Shown one piece after another: positions 33,411 to 43,830 of a stretch of 64,000 nt of DNA. The notes beneath the pieces were generated by a model. The model searched no databases. It was not told the origin of the DNA and worked only from the letters and a program-made list of their open reading frames with translations. The stretch spans positions 26,869,313 through 26,933,312 of the forward strand of contig OX388312.1 in assembly GCA_947579605.1 (NCBI GenBank), read 5' to 3'. Position 1 is the stretch's first letter. The number at the start of each line of letters is the position of its first letter. The stretch comes from Athripsodes cinereus. Lineage: Eukaryota > Arthropoda > Insecta > Trichoptera > Leptoceridae. Made by a program: the position numbers and the translations under genes.

Positions 33411-33588
33411 CAGAGAAAAATACTTTCGAAATTTCACAACGAATCATAGTAAATTTACCAACGATTTGTTTGCGAAAAGGTTAATATTATAGATTCGTAC
33501 TAATGAATCGTTTGTACTATCTCTGGTCCTTATCTGATAGTACGTACCAATGATTCGTTGTGAAATTTCGTCAGCGTTTTTCTCAGTG
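33411..33588. mobile_element. 178-bp MITE with TA target duplication
   Basis: The terminal inverted repeats (left CAGAGAAAAATACTTTCGAA, right complement CACTGAGAAAAACGCTGACG) share GAAATTTCACAACGAATCAT inside. TA flanks both ends (33409-33410, 33589-33590). No ORF. This fits the Tc1/mariner group. Confidence 0.85.
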
Positions 33589-33650
33589 TACGATTATTAA
33601 GAAAAGAGATAATATCTAATATTTTTCCATGAACTTTTTTTTTGACATGT

Positions 33651-33874
33651 ATAGACAATTCACACGAACCGAGCTAGTCCCAAACTAATATATGAATCTT
33701 GAATTATGGGTACTAATACGACGATACACATATATACAATGCACTGAACACATATACATGTAACACCCAGACCCAGGACAATTTGAAAAAGGTCATTTTG
33801 CCCTGGCCGGGAATCGAACCCGGGACCTAATGACTCAAAGGCAAGTGCGTTAGCCTCCGCGCCACACCGGTCGT
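33651..33874 (-). repeat. SINE family A, full-length copy
   Basis: The complement has the A box (TGGCGCGGAGGC), the B box (GGTTCGATTCCC in 33805-33818), CAGGGCAAAATGACC, and the body to TAGTTTGGGACTAGCTCGG. It is the cleanest copy in the window. Confidence 0.88.
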
Positions 33875-33894
33875 CAGCTGTTGGATCCTTTGAA

Positions 33895-34252
33895 TTAAAT
33901 AGGTCTCCCAATCTTTTCTTTAAATTTTCGAGTATCCTATAAAAAGCAGGTATAAGCACATCGCGAATAAGGCATTCACTATCTTCATTTTGGCGATGAG
34001 ATATGTATTATTATTTTTATTATTCATAGGCATTCCACCCGGTACGAGTGATTTGTGAAATGAGATATGTATCTAAGTTGGATAATTTATTCGACGCCAT
34101 TTAATGGAGCATCCATCTCAAGGGCGCGGAGATATGGCACTCATCCTGAATATCTAATGTTTGACGCACAAAGAGGGCAATTTAATCTTACATTACATGC
34201 AGTTAATCAGCTAGCAACCCCACTTATGGAAGATGCGATGATGGTATAAATA
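33895..34252 (+). repeat. repeat family E copy with two small insertions
   Basis: The E blocks AGGTCTCCCAATCTT, TTCGAGTATCCTATAAAAAGCAGG, TGGCGATGAG, ATGGCACTCATCCTGAATATC, GCACAAAGAGGGCAATTTAATC and CCCACTTATGGAAGATGCGATGATGGTATA are present. They are interrupted after GATGAGATATG by about 120 bp, including a 52-bp piece flanked by ATGAGATATGTA on both sides. Confidence 0.75.
34008..34059 (-). mobile_element. 52-bp LINE 3'-end micro-insertion with 12-bp TSD
   Basis: The insert's complement is CACAAATCACTCGTACCGGGTGG...AATAATAAAAATAATAA, resembling the sequence at 43440-43500. It lies between two perfect ATGAGATATGTA copies (33996-34007, 34060-34071), i.e. an extremely truncated retrotransposition event. 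Confidence 0.75.
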
Positions 34253-34522
34253 AGAGTTTTTTATATTAACATCACACCCACCACTAATCTGACACACCAG
34301 CCGCCTCTGTTTGTTATAATATTATATTGTAATAATATTAAGGGAAGACTTGAAGAAAATGGAGAATAAGATAACACACATAATAGTTGGAGTTGGAGTA
34401 AGAGTAGAAGTATAGTGGGTTAGATTTATCTTGGTTTTATTTTCATTGCTTTGTTTATTAGAGATAAGCAAACCTGATAACAGAGCAGTGTGGTCTGTAA
34501 CTGTATACAGTATTACATATAT

Positions 34523-34529
34523 TGTGTGT

Positions 34530-34579
<50 letters not shown>
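34523..34579. repeat. (TG)n microsatellite
   Basis: About 28 TG units with a single TA interruption. Confidence 0.95.
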
Positions 34580-34583
<4 letters not shown>

Positions 34584-34734
34584 CTGTAGGTATATACGTG
34601 ATATGGATATTGTTAAGTGTGTAGTAACCTAGTCAGTTTGATAATATTACTATTATCGTACCATTGACCGATACGATATCATGTGCGTAGAAGGCCAAAG
34701 ACCGAAGGACCAATTTTTTTTAGCAAATAGTTAA

Positions 34735-34990
34735 TTTATTATTTATTTATTTATTTCATATATCCACGACGTGGGCCTTTTACATGTTCAAGAATACACA
34801 ATACACAAATCAAATTTATTTATGTAAATTATGTAAATAACTTTGTTTTTAGTTGAGTAGTGGGTAAAATATTTATGAAAAAACCACTTCTCCTGAACCG
34901 TTTTGAAGATTTTTTTGTAATCTGTTATTAGTTTTAATTCTTTATTAATAAGTTTGTTTGATTGAAAAATTAATTTCCGAAGTTTTGAAA
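34735..34990 (-). mobile_element. LINE G 3' stub
   Basis: The tail complement TTTATTTATTTATTTCATATATCCACGACGTGGGCCTTTTACATGTTC is followed by 68 codons (minus strand, 34994-34788: LRKLIFQSNKLINKELKLITDYKKIF...) that end at the stop preceding the tail. These may be the eroded ORF2 C terminus or UTR. Confidence 0.6.
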
Positions 34991-35043
34991 CCAAGATGTT
35001 TCGAGTAAAACTTAGTCTTGAAGTATCCTACAAATATTACAAT

Positions 35044-35215
35044 GACGGATAGTGTGCCACAGAGGTAACGCTCTTGTCATTGAGTTACGAGGTCCCTAGT
35101 TCGATTCCTAACAAGGGCAACATGAAAATTACATTTTTAAAAATTGTCCTGAGTCTAGATGTTGTAAGTACCCATAAAAAAAGATTTATATTTTAGTTTG
35201 GGAGTAACACGATAT
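35044..35215 (+). repeat. SINE family A copy
   Basis: GGATAGTGTGCCACAGAGGTAACGC (A box), CGAGGTCCCTAGTTCGATTCC (B box), AATTGTCCTGAGTCTAGATGTTG and TTAGTTTGGGAG follow the family order. Moderately diverged. Confidence 0.8.
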
Positions 35216-35434
35216 GAATTGTTCTAAAAAAATAATTATAGTATTTAATACTTTCCTTTCGGTTCATAATTTGAACACTTTCACAAAACAGTAAACTGAA
35301 TTATTTTAAAAAGACTAATGTTTTAATATTTTTTCTTAGTAATAATTAGTATCTTTAATATCCAATAACTTTTTTCTTGTAAGTTTATCTTCGGGTTTGA
35401 TTAAGTAATCCATTTTGTAAAATGCACAAAAACC

Positions 35435-35765
35435 CATAGATTTTTATATATAATACCTAGATGGAGTACTCGTATGTATTTTCATTGTAATAAAGTGAGG
35501 CACCATTTTTCGGCACTTTTGACAGATCGGTTGGTGAAAAGAAGTGTGGTAAATCGCTTAAAACGTCGACAAGAACTTCAAAAATGTCCAATTACGTTTA
35601 TATAAATGTAAAAATGATATATTTTTAAAAAAAATGCGAGAAATACTTCATAGAATGCAGGAAACACCACACGCTTTCGCCAACCGTTCTGTCAAAAATT
35701 TATAGATTTTTTTGCCTCACTTTTGTAAATGAGTCAGGGTTCTAGGTTTTGTATGGAATTCTATG
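35435..35765. mobile_element. 331-bp MITE (family L) with perfect 8-bp TSD
   Basis: The ends are imperfect inverted repeats (CATAGATTTTTATATATAAT... and complement CATAGAATTCCATACAAAAC..., both continuing to ACCTAGA). A second inverted pair is inside (TTTTGACAGATCGGTTGG and CCAACCGTTCTGTCAAAA). Direct repeat CAAAAACC at 35427-35434 and 35766-35773. No ORF. An 8-bp TSD is typical of hAT or P elements. The second copy is at 47.8 kb. Confidence 0.92.
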
Positions 35766-35773
35766 CAAAAACC

Positions 35774-36258
35774 GAATGCTATTTTCGACCTCGATGTATA
35801 CTTCTATGTATAATAAAATAAAATTGTGGTTTAATCTTCGTAATGTATTTCGGAGACTGGCAATGTTATTAAAATAAAAACGGGGAATCCCCCTGTCTCT
35901 CATCTTTCTCTTTCACTAAGTCGTTCTCTCTTTTCTATTATTATCAACAAAATTTAGTCAGACTCGCTATACACTTCTCTTTCTCCATAACCAAGTTAGA
36001 AAGAATTACTTTTGGGTAATTTGAAAAATTTACGGATATGATGTTCTTTTCGGATTTGTTACAAAATTTTATCTGAAAAATTAAAACAATCGTAAAAATG
36101 ACTTAAATGCATAATAAACATTTTTTACTTAATTTATTTTTTACTTTGTTAAAGAAATCTTTCTTTATTAAAGCAAATATCTACGATTCTTTTTAATGAG
36201 ATCTTTACCATAAATCGTTATTTACCTATTTATTTATTCAATCAACAGTATAATATTA
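35774..36258. other. intergenic, nothing recognised
   Basis: AT-rich; no assigned feature. Confidence 0.5.
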
Positions 36259-36362
36259 TATTCATTGATCAAATATTGATGTAATGTACCTACTAGTTTT
36301 TAATACATATGTGTCAAATGGCTGTATATTTTGTTTGATTAATAAATAAAATTAAAAATATA
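36259..36362 (+). mobile_element. LINE K 3' UTR stub
   Basis: CATTGATCAAATATTGATGTAATGTACC and AATGGCTGTATATTTTGTTTGATTAATAAATAAAAT align with the 8.1-kb and 56-kb LINE K ends. Confidence 0.65.
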
Positions 36363-36616
36363 TGTATTACAATACCATTCCCAAGTGAAATTGTCAGTAG
36401 ATATTGAGCTAATTGAAAAGAAATGCTCAATGAAAGTCATTTAAAAATAATAGCCTTTATCTCTTTGTTAATAACAATATCTTGAATCTGTTTTTCCATT
36501 TTTAAGTTTTAAGGTTTAAAAATTAAGAGAATTGACATAAAAAAAATAAAAAATGAAATAGGTAGGTACATTAAAAGAAATGCATTTTACCAACTAACAA
36601 AATAAAAAAGTTGTGC

Positions 36617-37183
36617 AGGAACGGGCCCCGATTTAGAGGGAGGCGAGTTGGTCAATTGCCCAGAGCGGCAAAATTCATTCCTAATTGGTGCCAAAATTTG
36701 ATAGCTGGGATCATGGAAATATTCTCAACACAAAACAGAAAAGTTGTTGAAGTATTTGAAATTTTTTTACCATGTAAAAAAATTAACAACTGTGGTAGAT
36801 ATTTTAATTAATGTAAGAAAAAATATTAAATTTTGAAAATCTAGACCAAAAAAATAGGAGTACTTCAGTTTTGGGAAAGCCACTTAAACAATCAGACGTG
36901 GCATTAAAAAAAAATTACAAAAATAAAAGTAAAGATATTGTGATATATTCCAAACTCTTATTACCTTTTTAAAAATCTAGCGGCGGGAGAGTAGAAATTT
37001 AAATGTCAGGGAAAACATCAAATTTCGGAATCCGAGGTCTATAAAAAAGGTTTTCACTTATAAAATTGATTAACAACCTCAAATTGGGGAAACTGGAATA
37101 ACATGCTCATGAATTATAAGATTTCATTGTAAAAGACGGCAAATATTATTTTTTCCCGGAGCGGCTAAATAACTAGATCAGGC
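36617..37183. mobile_element. possible hAT-like non-autonomous element
   Basis: The left end CAGGAACGGGCCCCGATTTAGAGGGAGG...CCCAGAGCGGCAAAATT and the complement of the right end CAGGGCCTGATCTAG...AGCCGCTCCGGGAAAA resemble each other and the 'CAGGGGCGGATTTAG...GGGCGGCA' ends common among hAT elements. I found no matching 8-bp flank, so the boundaries are tentative. A 66-codon frame inside is probably incidental. Confidence 0.5.
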
Positions 37184-38277
37184 CCTGTTCATAATACCAA
37201 CCACTCAATATAAAATTTTTAATAAGTTTCCAGTACTTTATCCGTAAACTTGTATTCATAGAACTGCAGGCAGAGATTGTGCATTGTAATATGTATGGAA
37301 AAAATAAATAGAAATAATAATAGAGAAACTTTAAGACCATTGAAATGAATATTGTGGTACGCACTAGAAGTGCCCTGGCTAATTGCAATATGCAACACCT
37401 CTGCACCTCTTTCGTTAAGTGTGAAAAAAACGTTATTGCATTGACTTACATAATATATGTAGTCATGAAAATATTTTACAAGTTATTTTATAACATTGAA
37501 TTAAAAAAATGAATTATCTTTAACTTCGACGACTGTAGTTAACAGAAGAATTATAAATATTCTCTTGTGCTGAGTGACTTCTCCAAAATAATCACTTTTT
37601 TCTTAACATTTCTACCAAAAATACATAATAGAATTATACATCATAGGTATATTAAACGAATTTCATGATTTTTGACTTTCCTTTTAGTCAAAAATACATT
37701 TATTTCTTTTTTATTAATTATGAAATAATAATAATAATATAAAATTAATAAATCCTATGCAATAATATTATTACCGACATTTTTGATTCCTCGTATGATT
37801 CTGAAATCAATTAAAAAGATAGATCCGAAGTATTTATTATTTAGCGATTAAAGTTTACTGTTTTTTTTACCTTTCTCACATATATTCAAAATGGAACATA
37901 AAATAATTGCATATTGTTCGATACACCTCATCTAGTTAGTTATGTAGCTCTTTGATTCAAGAGGGAGAGCAGAGTTCTCAGATTTCATTCTTTCATTCCA
38001 GTTAAGCCAACTCCATTATATTACTGTGTATGGAGAATCAGTCTTTTACTATAATTGTGTTGTTGTTTGTTTCGAATAAGATTAAGTATCTCCTCAAGAC
38101 TTTTCATCCATTACTTAGTACTTATTCAATACTTACTTTTTGTTCCCCACTCTTTGACAATAAATTTATTTACACTAACTTTGTGAATTTACAAACCCAC
38201 TTGTACTTCACAAATACATATTATGTAATGAACATTATAAACCTTTACATGAAAATTTGTTTCGATCAACGTAATGT
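37184..38277. other. intergenic, nothing recognised
   Basis: AT-rich; no repeat or gene recognised. Confidence 0.5.
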
Positions 38278-38415
38278 AAAAGGGTTAGTTGGAAGACATC
38301 GCATTTTAGCGATAAAATCGCCCTCTGTACATTGAATTGTATAAATGATATTTTCTATGTTAATTTGTATTATTGTAAACAATGTACAGTGAAGAATAAA
38401 ATAAATAAATAAAAA
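38278..38415 (+). mobile_element. LINE I 3' tail
   Basis: GGGTTAGTTGGAAGACATCGCATTTTAGCGATAAAATCGCCCTCTGTACATTG, then ACAATGTACAGTGAAGAATAAAATAAATAAATAAA. Confidence 0.75.
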
Positions 38416-38429
38416 ATGATTACAGTCAT

Positions 38430-38577
38430 TTATTCTTCTTCATAATCTTTTGTAAGACCCAAAGGTCTATTCATGCATGGAGGTCCTCTTGCGATGTGGA
38501 GGCCCAGCTATTCTTCCGTCATTTTAGGGGTCTTCCAGGTAGGCGTCGTCTCTCAGATAATCCATGTAGAATAATAT
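38430..38577 (-). mobile_element. possible remnant of another RTE-like C terminus
   Basis: The complement reads GAGAGACGACGCCTACCTGGAAGACCCCT..., i.e. RRRLPGRPLK, and a following NSWASTSQEDLH. The basic GRP motif is like those of families A-D, but the piece is short and frame-broken. Confidence 0.35.
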
Positions 38578-38624
38578 GAGCTGCGTTAATATTTTTTTTT
38601 TACTACTATACTACCATACTATCA

Positions 38625-38862
38625 CGGCATATCCCACAAGTGGGGTAGCCAGCAGATCAGCTGCATGTAAGAAACATGCAAACTGTCCTCTTCGTGCCAA
38701 TATAAAATCAAGACATTCAGGATGGGTGGAAAGCCTCATCGCTGAATTTAAGATGTAAAATGTCTTATTTTTTCCGAACACCTGCCTTTTACAGGACACT
38801 CGAAAACTTACGCAGAAGAGTGGGAGACCAATTCTTTACCGGGTGCTCCACGGGATAATTTT
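38625..38862 (-). repeat. repeat family E, near full-length copy
   Basis: It contains all blocks from ACGGCATATCCCACAAGTGGGGTAGCC to GGGTGCTCCACGGGAT. The minus-strand frame (38799-38611) is open over 62 codons and matches the 20.4-kb copy (NSAMRLSTHPECLDFILARRG, HAADLLATPLVGYAV). An open frame in two independent copies is noted under findings. Confidence 0.88.
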
Positions 38863-40204
38863 TTTTATACCTATTTATATAGGTGCTTTTAATATGACAT
38901 TGATGATTTAACAATATCAAATGGTGATCAATTTAGACAACCACCGATCAGAACATAAATATCATTTGTTTTTTATAACTGACTAGCTCGGATCAATTCA
39001 ATTCCCATTTAATAATAAAATGTTAAAAATTACTACGTAAGTAGTCAAATAATGAATATTATATCTATACAAAAACTATTATATTTTGTTATTAACAAAA
39101 ATCCTAAAAAAATATATATTTTCATTATTTCTTTATATGAAACTTTTAATTTTCAACTCGTACTTGGACTTCCTTTAACATTTTCCTAAAGTAATAATAA
39201 GGACTGAATTTTAATTATATCTTTGCAGAATTTTAAACCTAAACGAATAAACAACCTGGATAATTTGAATGTTCATAAGTACGTACCTACTAGGAAGATT
39301 AGATAAAACAATAATACAGAAATTTGATATAGAATTATCAACCCTTTAAGGTCTAGGGTAAGTAAAAATCTCTTTAAAAAATTGAGGTTTTCATTTATAA
39401 ATATGATTAATTCTTTGCGGTAATATAAAAATTTAAAGTCAGTTCATCGTGTTTTTTATTTTTGAAATTTAAGTTACAAAATACAGAGTCAATCAAATAA
39501 ATTTTTAAAAAATGTCTAGAAACTGTTACATAATGAGTGCCTCTTAGATAAGTGATATTTTTTTATTATCTGGTTGTATTTACTGTTTCAAAGTATCAAA
39601 ACATTTTGTCAAAATATGTACCTACCTAAGAGAAAATACTTTTCTCCTTAAATTTCAGTTTTTATTAAAAAAAAATTATGTATCATTTTCATTTTTCTTT
39701 TTTTGCTTTATTAAAATACCGGAATATTGTCAAATTTAGCATTGTTATATTCTTAATAATCACAAGTCTTATTGTTTTGTAAATAAATCTAATATTTATT
39801 GTGTTATGAGTCCTTTTATGGACCGAGGAATCAGTTTTCTGATACATTTTTTCCAAAAACATAATACCTTATGTTATTTTATTGTTTTTTTTAGTAATTA
39901 CTCTAACATTTCACAGTAAAACAGAGATATTTTTTTAAATGTATATTTAAAAAAAAACATACTTAGTGAATTCTTACGGTCTTGAAAGGGTTAAGAATAA
40001 GAATTATTGTGAATTTGTCCCCTGGGTATAGGGGAGTATTGTACAGAATTTTCGTTTCTTCATGCCCCTATCTGATATCCTCAAGTTTATACAAATTAAA
40101 AAAAAATCTAACATTACTTTGTTCGTTTGTTTATTTATTTTTTTCTTAATGTAGAAACAAACATTCTTATTTATATACTCGTACCTAATATGAAGTGTAC
40201 TTTA
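38863..40204. other. 1.3-kb AT-rich region, nothing recognised
   Basis: No gene or shared repeat recognised. Confidence 0.55.
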
Positions 40205-40437
40205 AACTAACATAGCATACCATACCATTACGGCATATCCCACAAGTGGGGTAGCCAGCAGACCAGATGCATATAATAAACATGCAAGCCGTCCTCTCCG
40301 TGTTAATATAAAATCAAGATATTAAAAATGGGTGGCAAACCTCATCGCTGAATTAAAGATGTAATATGTCTTAATTTTTCGAACACCTGCCTTTTACAGG
40401 ACACTCGAAAACTTACGGAGAAGAGTGGGAGACCAAT
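40205..40437 (-). repeat. repeat family E copy
   Basis: TACCATTACGGCATATCCCACAAGTGGGGTAGCCAGCAGACCAG... through ACACCTGCCTTTTACAGGACACTCG to GAGTGGGAGACCAATAC. The outermost 5' end is missing. Confidence 0.85.
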
Positions 40438-40564
40438 ACTAACATGAAACTAACGAAAAACATAAATCTACTAAACTTACATAAAACTACTTTATTTATT
40501 TATTGTGTCGACGTTAATTTTGTAAAACTCCATGTTTATTATATATGGAAAAGAACACGTAATT

Positions 40565-40739
40565 GTTTTTTTTTTAAAGATATATCTGGGTTTGGTTATA
40601 AACCCAAATACAACCTTGAACACCTTTCACACTAAGCTAAAAACTTTTGCTGTGAAAGGGTAATTTGCCGGCACCTGGGATCGAACCACGGACCCCTTGT
40701 TCCGGAGGCCGAGACTCTACCTCGAGGCTACCGACGAAC
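40565..40739 (-). repeat. SINE family B, full-length copy
   Basis: The complement starts GTTCGTCGGTAGCCTCGAGGTAGAG (A-box region) and has CCGTGGTTCGATCCC (B box, complement of 40677-40691), TGCCGGCAAATTACCC, GGTTGTATTTGGGTTTATAACC and AGATATATCTTTAAAAAAAAA. The intact internal promoter boxes make it the reference copy here. Confidence 0.88.
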
Positions 40740-40740
40740 T

Positions 40741-40803
40741 AGTTTTACTTAAAAGATTTTAATGGTCCAGGTCACTACTCATTAAAATCTTTTAAATGAA
40801 ACT
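40741..40803. repeat. imperfect hairpin
   Basis: AGTTTTACTTAAAAGATTTTAATG (40741-40764) pairs with CATTAAAATCTTTTAAATGAAACT (about 40780-40803) with one bulge, around a 15-nt loop GTCCAGGTCACTACT. It lies directly against the SINE B head. Confidence 0.7.
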
Positions 40804-41578
40804 AAAATCAGTTGTGTTTTTTTCCATATATACTTAATTTATTTTTATCGAATTTATCACTATGCAATGGTTTCTTCCAACCAACCACGTCATATTGGCA
40901 TATGTATTAAATAAATATGATAGACTCGTTATAAAAAAAGGTTTTTTAACCTTCAAGAAACTTGTAGGTAGCAAAGAAACTCAATTAAAAAATTATTAGT
41001 ACCTATCTAAGTATTTCAAATAACATGGATTGATTATAATATGTATTATTTTATATTATCTTCCGGGCTAAGACAGAGATCACAGTTAACGGATATGGAT
41101 GAATATTATCTTACCTCGGTAATAAAATTAATTATAATAATAATAATCATAAGACTTAGCTTTGAATCTAAAAACAAATTAATGCCTTTTGATAGAGAAT
41201 ATTTAATTAGCCGTTGAGAATTTGTACATACGAATATTATGTACTTGCTTAACACAGCTATGATAAACAGGGTCGAAAAATTTAATTTTCAAAGTTTAAT
41301 ATATTATTTTAAAATATTTTTTAATTGAGTTTCTATGTTTTAAAGTTAAAAATATTTTAAAATGTCTAGAAATTTATTACATAGTTAATGCCTCTAAAAT
41401 AAGTGAAATTTACCATATTAAATAATAATGTTTATATAATAAGTTTTAAATAATGAATATTTTACATAAGTGCATTTAATACTAGCCAAAGGTGACGAAT
41501 GATCAATTTTATTAAATATTTTATAAATTTAATTAATTATGTATGGTTAATAAACATTAAAAACTCTTTAAGTCCAAA
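40804..41578. other. intergenic, nothing recognised
   Basis: AT-rich; no assigned feature. Confidence 0.5.
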
Positions 41579-41590
41579 AAGTTTTTTTTT

Positions 41591-41790
41591 CACGCGGGCG
41601 TCCGAGAACCACGTGGATCAAATTCTCAAGGACGGCCGCGTGTTGAATAAGAGGAACCGACGTGCGTGTATGAGAAACTGTTTGAATGTAGAAGAAGCGA
41701 AGGAAGTGTGTAAAGATAAATCCGTTTGGCGTTCCGTTCTTTCTGCCTACCCCACTTGGGACACGGGGTGAGGGTATAGTATAGTATAGT
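41591..41790 (+). mobile_element. RTE-like LINE family B stub with TSD
   Basis: It codes for RASENHVDQILKDGRVLNKRN, RACMRNCLNVEEAKEVCKD and KSVWRSVLSAYPTWDTG (stop 41769-41771), then GGGTATAGTATAGTATAGT. The direct repeat AAGTTTTTTTT (41579-41589 and 41791-41801) is compatible with a TSD although T-rich. The frame is intact for the whole stub. Confidence 0.85.
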
Positions 41791-41819
41791 AAGTTTTTTT
41801 TAATAACAACTTTACTAAA

Positions 41820-42045
41820 TATACCCTCACGCCGATTCCCAAGTAGTATGGGTAGAGAGGACAGAACGCCATTTGGATCTATCCTTATACACTTTTTTCG
41901 CTTCTTCTACACTCATACAATTTCTCATAAATGGACGTGAATTTCTCTCACACAGCACGCAGTTGGCCTTGAGAATTTGATCACGTGGTCAAGCCACGTA
42001 GTTTTTGGTCATCCTCGCGAACGACCCCTCTTTCAGATAAATAAA
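41820..42045 (-). mobile_element. RTE-like LINE family B stub, inverted neighbour
   Basis: TACCCTCACGCCGATTCCCAAGTAG... is the complement of the family B 3' end, running up to GGTCATCCTCGCGAACGACCCCTCTTTC. Several lesions. Confidence 0.8.
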
Positions 42046-42118
42046 TGCATGCAGAGGAAGCAAAAGAAGGATCGATCGTTCTCTCTGCCTTCTCCATACG
42101 GCGTGAGGGTATAGATAG
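42046..42118 (+). mobile_element. RTE-like LINE family B, ~70-bp 3' end
   Basis: ATGCAGAGGAAGCAAAAGAAGGATCGATCGTTCTCTCTGCCTTC...ACGGCGTGAGGGTATAGATAGG is the extreme 3' end of family B in plus orientation, joined directly to the inverted copy. Confidence 0.75.
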
Positions 42119-42457
42119 GTACATAGTATAGGTCAAATGTATATCACAAAATAACAAAAAAATAACAAAATTATTTTGATTGAGGATAATCTTTACATGA
42201 CTGAAAGTTTCAGTGATTTTAATTATAAATAATAGGTAATCAATATATGGGAGAGGGGGGTGAAAGCTACTAGATGTGGGGGTATATTAGAATAGGGAAT
42301 AATTATGTCGCAATCAATGTACTGTATGTCTATTATATTATGCAGTTAATCCACATTGCTACTCTGCTAACATGAGATGTCGTGTTTCATCAATTGTATA
42401 AATAATATTATTATACTATACTTACTTGATTTGTGCTTGAGGTTAAACATGTTGCCG
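42119..42457. other. intergenic, nothing recognised
   Basis: AT-rich; no assigned feature. Confidence 0.5.
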
Positions 42458-43043
42458 AGTTTCGAAATCCGCTATAACACATTTTCACGAAAATTGAGTG
42501 ATATAAACTTCATTGGATTCGTAATGAAATATTTTATAACCGTAGAAAATTGTTTCTTTCAAAACACTCAAAAAAGAATCCCGCTGTATCCCTTTACGTG
42601 TCTTTTAATATCCTTTATAACTCAACCAACCAATAGGAATTAATTTTATGTATTATTATGTATACAAAATCAACAGTTTATTTTTATGTAAATACATCTT
42701 CTTCCCCTTGTCCTAGTTGGGTCGGGGGCCCAATGCACCTAGGTACTTCCTCCAGAGATTCCTGTCTACCGCTGCTTCCAGGACCTCTGGTCACTTCAAA
42801 CCAAGTCTTTCAACACACAAGTTCGACACCTGCCTCTTACAGCTTTTTCTAGGGCGGCCCACCGGTCTTCTGCCCGGTGCAATTTTTATTCAATAGCAAA
42901 ATTTATTTTAAATTTGGACTGTCGTAACAATCTCATAATTAACAAACTTGTCTGACTTCAGGAAAGTACGTTTAATACTTGTCAAATAATTTTTATCGAA
43001 TTTCTTCGAATCACAAATATGTGTTATAGCGGATTTCGAAACT
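42458..43043. mobile_element. possible DNA element with 25-bp perfect inverted ends
   Basis: AGTTTCGAAATCCGCTATAA... (42458-42482) is exactly inverted at 43019-43043. The 586-bp interval contains a family C stub, so the original element would be about 390 bp. No TSD was found, so this could also be a chance inverted duplication. Confidence 0.55.
42688..42881 (-). mobile_element. RTE-like LINE family C stub
   Basis: The complement encodes the family C C terminus (...RPVGRPRKSCKRQVSNLCVERLGLK..., YLGALGPRPN-like) with lesions. ATTTTTAT occurs at 42680-42687 and 42882-42889 and may be an 8-bp TSD. Confidence 0.8.
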
Positions 43044-43680
43044 AAATTACTTATGTATTTGAACCAACATTATCTATTATTATTTTATCTAGTAAGTAAA
43101 AAAAAACGTTTTTTTCGTTTCAATCTATTGTATGAGATTCTAATACAAGGCTCTTTTGCTGGATATTACTTTCTCGTTGGTGCTGCGATTCTACAAAATA
43201 TTAATTTCATTAATATTAATATAAATATCGTCCATCTGAGATTTTAAGAACCAGATAAAGGTATACATACTAACATACCTACTTATTATTATAATGAAGT
43301 AAGATTATTTTATACCTTATCAGTATTTATTCAATTTCCTTTTGAATTTCGCTCTCCTTTCTAATACTCACTTATAGCAGTGACGTGCTTTCCATACATG
43401 CAAAAAAGCACCACATTCCTACATACATGCCTTCCATAATTTTATTATAATTATTATTAATCGGTTACGGCAATCAACCCGAATCGAGTAATTTGTGCCA
43501 CTGACAAAACAAAAAAAAGTTAATTATTCAACATTTTTTTTTGCTTCCCTTTACAATATTGTATAGTACGAGATATGAATAGAAACGCAAGTTGGGAAAA
43601 GCTATTTTTAAAATTTACGGACAAAAATTAAAACATCGGGAGTTATCTTGATTTCCTGTTCTTAATTAAATTTTAGCGAC
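43044..43680. other. intergenic with a short LINE-tail-like segment
   Basis: At 43440-43500 TTATTATAATTATTATTAATCGGTTACGGCAATCAACCCGAATCGAGTAATTTGTGCC resembles the 52-bp insert at 34008-34059 and is probably a LINE 3' end. Otherwise nothing recognised. Confidence 0.5.
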
Positions 43681-43830
43681 GGAAGATAAAATGATGTGGA
43701 GATGCAATCGCTGGAAGAATGATTGGTAATGTGTTTCGTGATAAAGAAAGGATTGAGGATATAAGAATATCTGCGAGATGAGCGGATGCGAGAGGAGTAT
43801 TGTGAACAGAATGTGTGTAAATATGTTGTG
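43681..43830 (+). mobile_element. RTE-like LINE family B, internal fragment
   Basis: Frame-broken coding: RMIGNVFRDKERIEDIRISAR, then MSGCERSIVNRMCVNML, matching the segment upstream of WFGHVERM in family B (compare 2790-2860 and 63250-63400). No 3' tail. Confidence 0.65.

Noticed and set aside
36617..37183. hAT transposon with confident boundaries
   Set aside because: The end sequences are suggestive, but the 8-bp flanks differ, so it is reported only as tentative.
38030..38335. 101-codon plus-strand ORF
   Set aside because: Low-complexity F/L/N/T translation running into a LINE I tail; considered chance.
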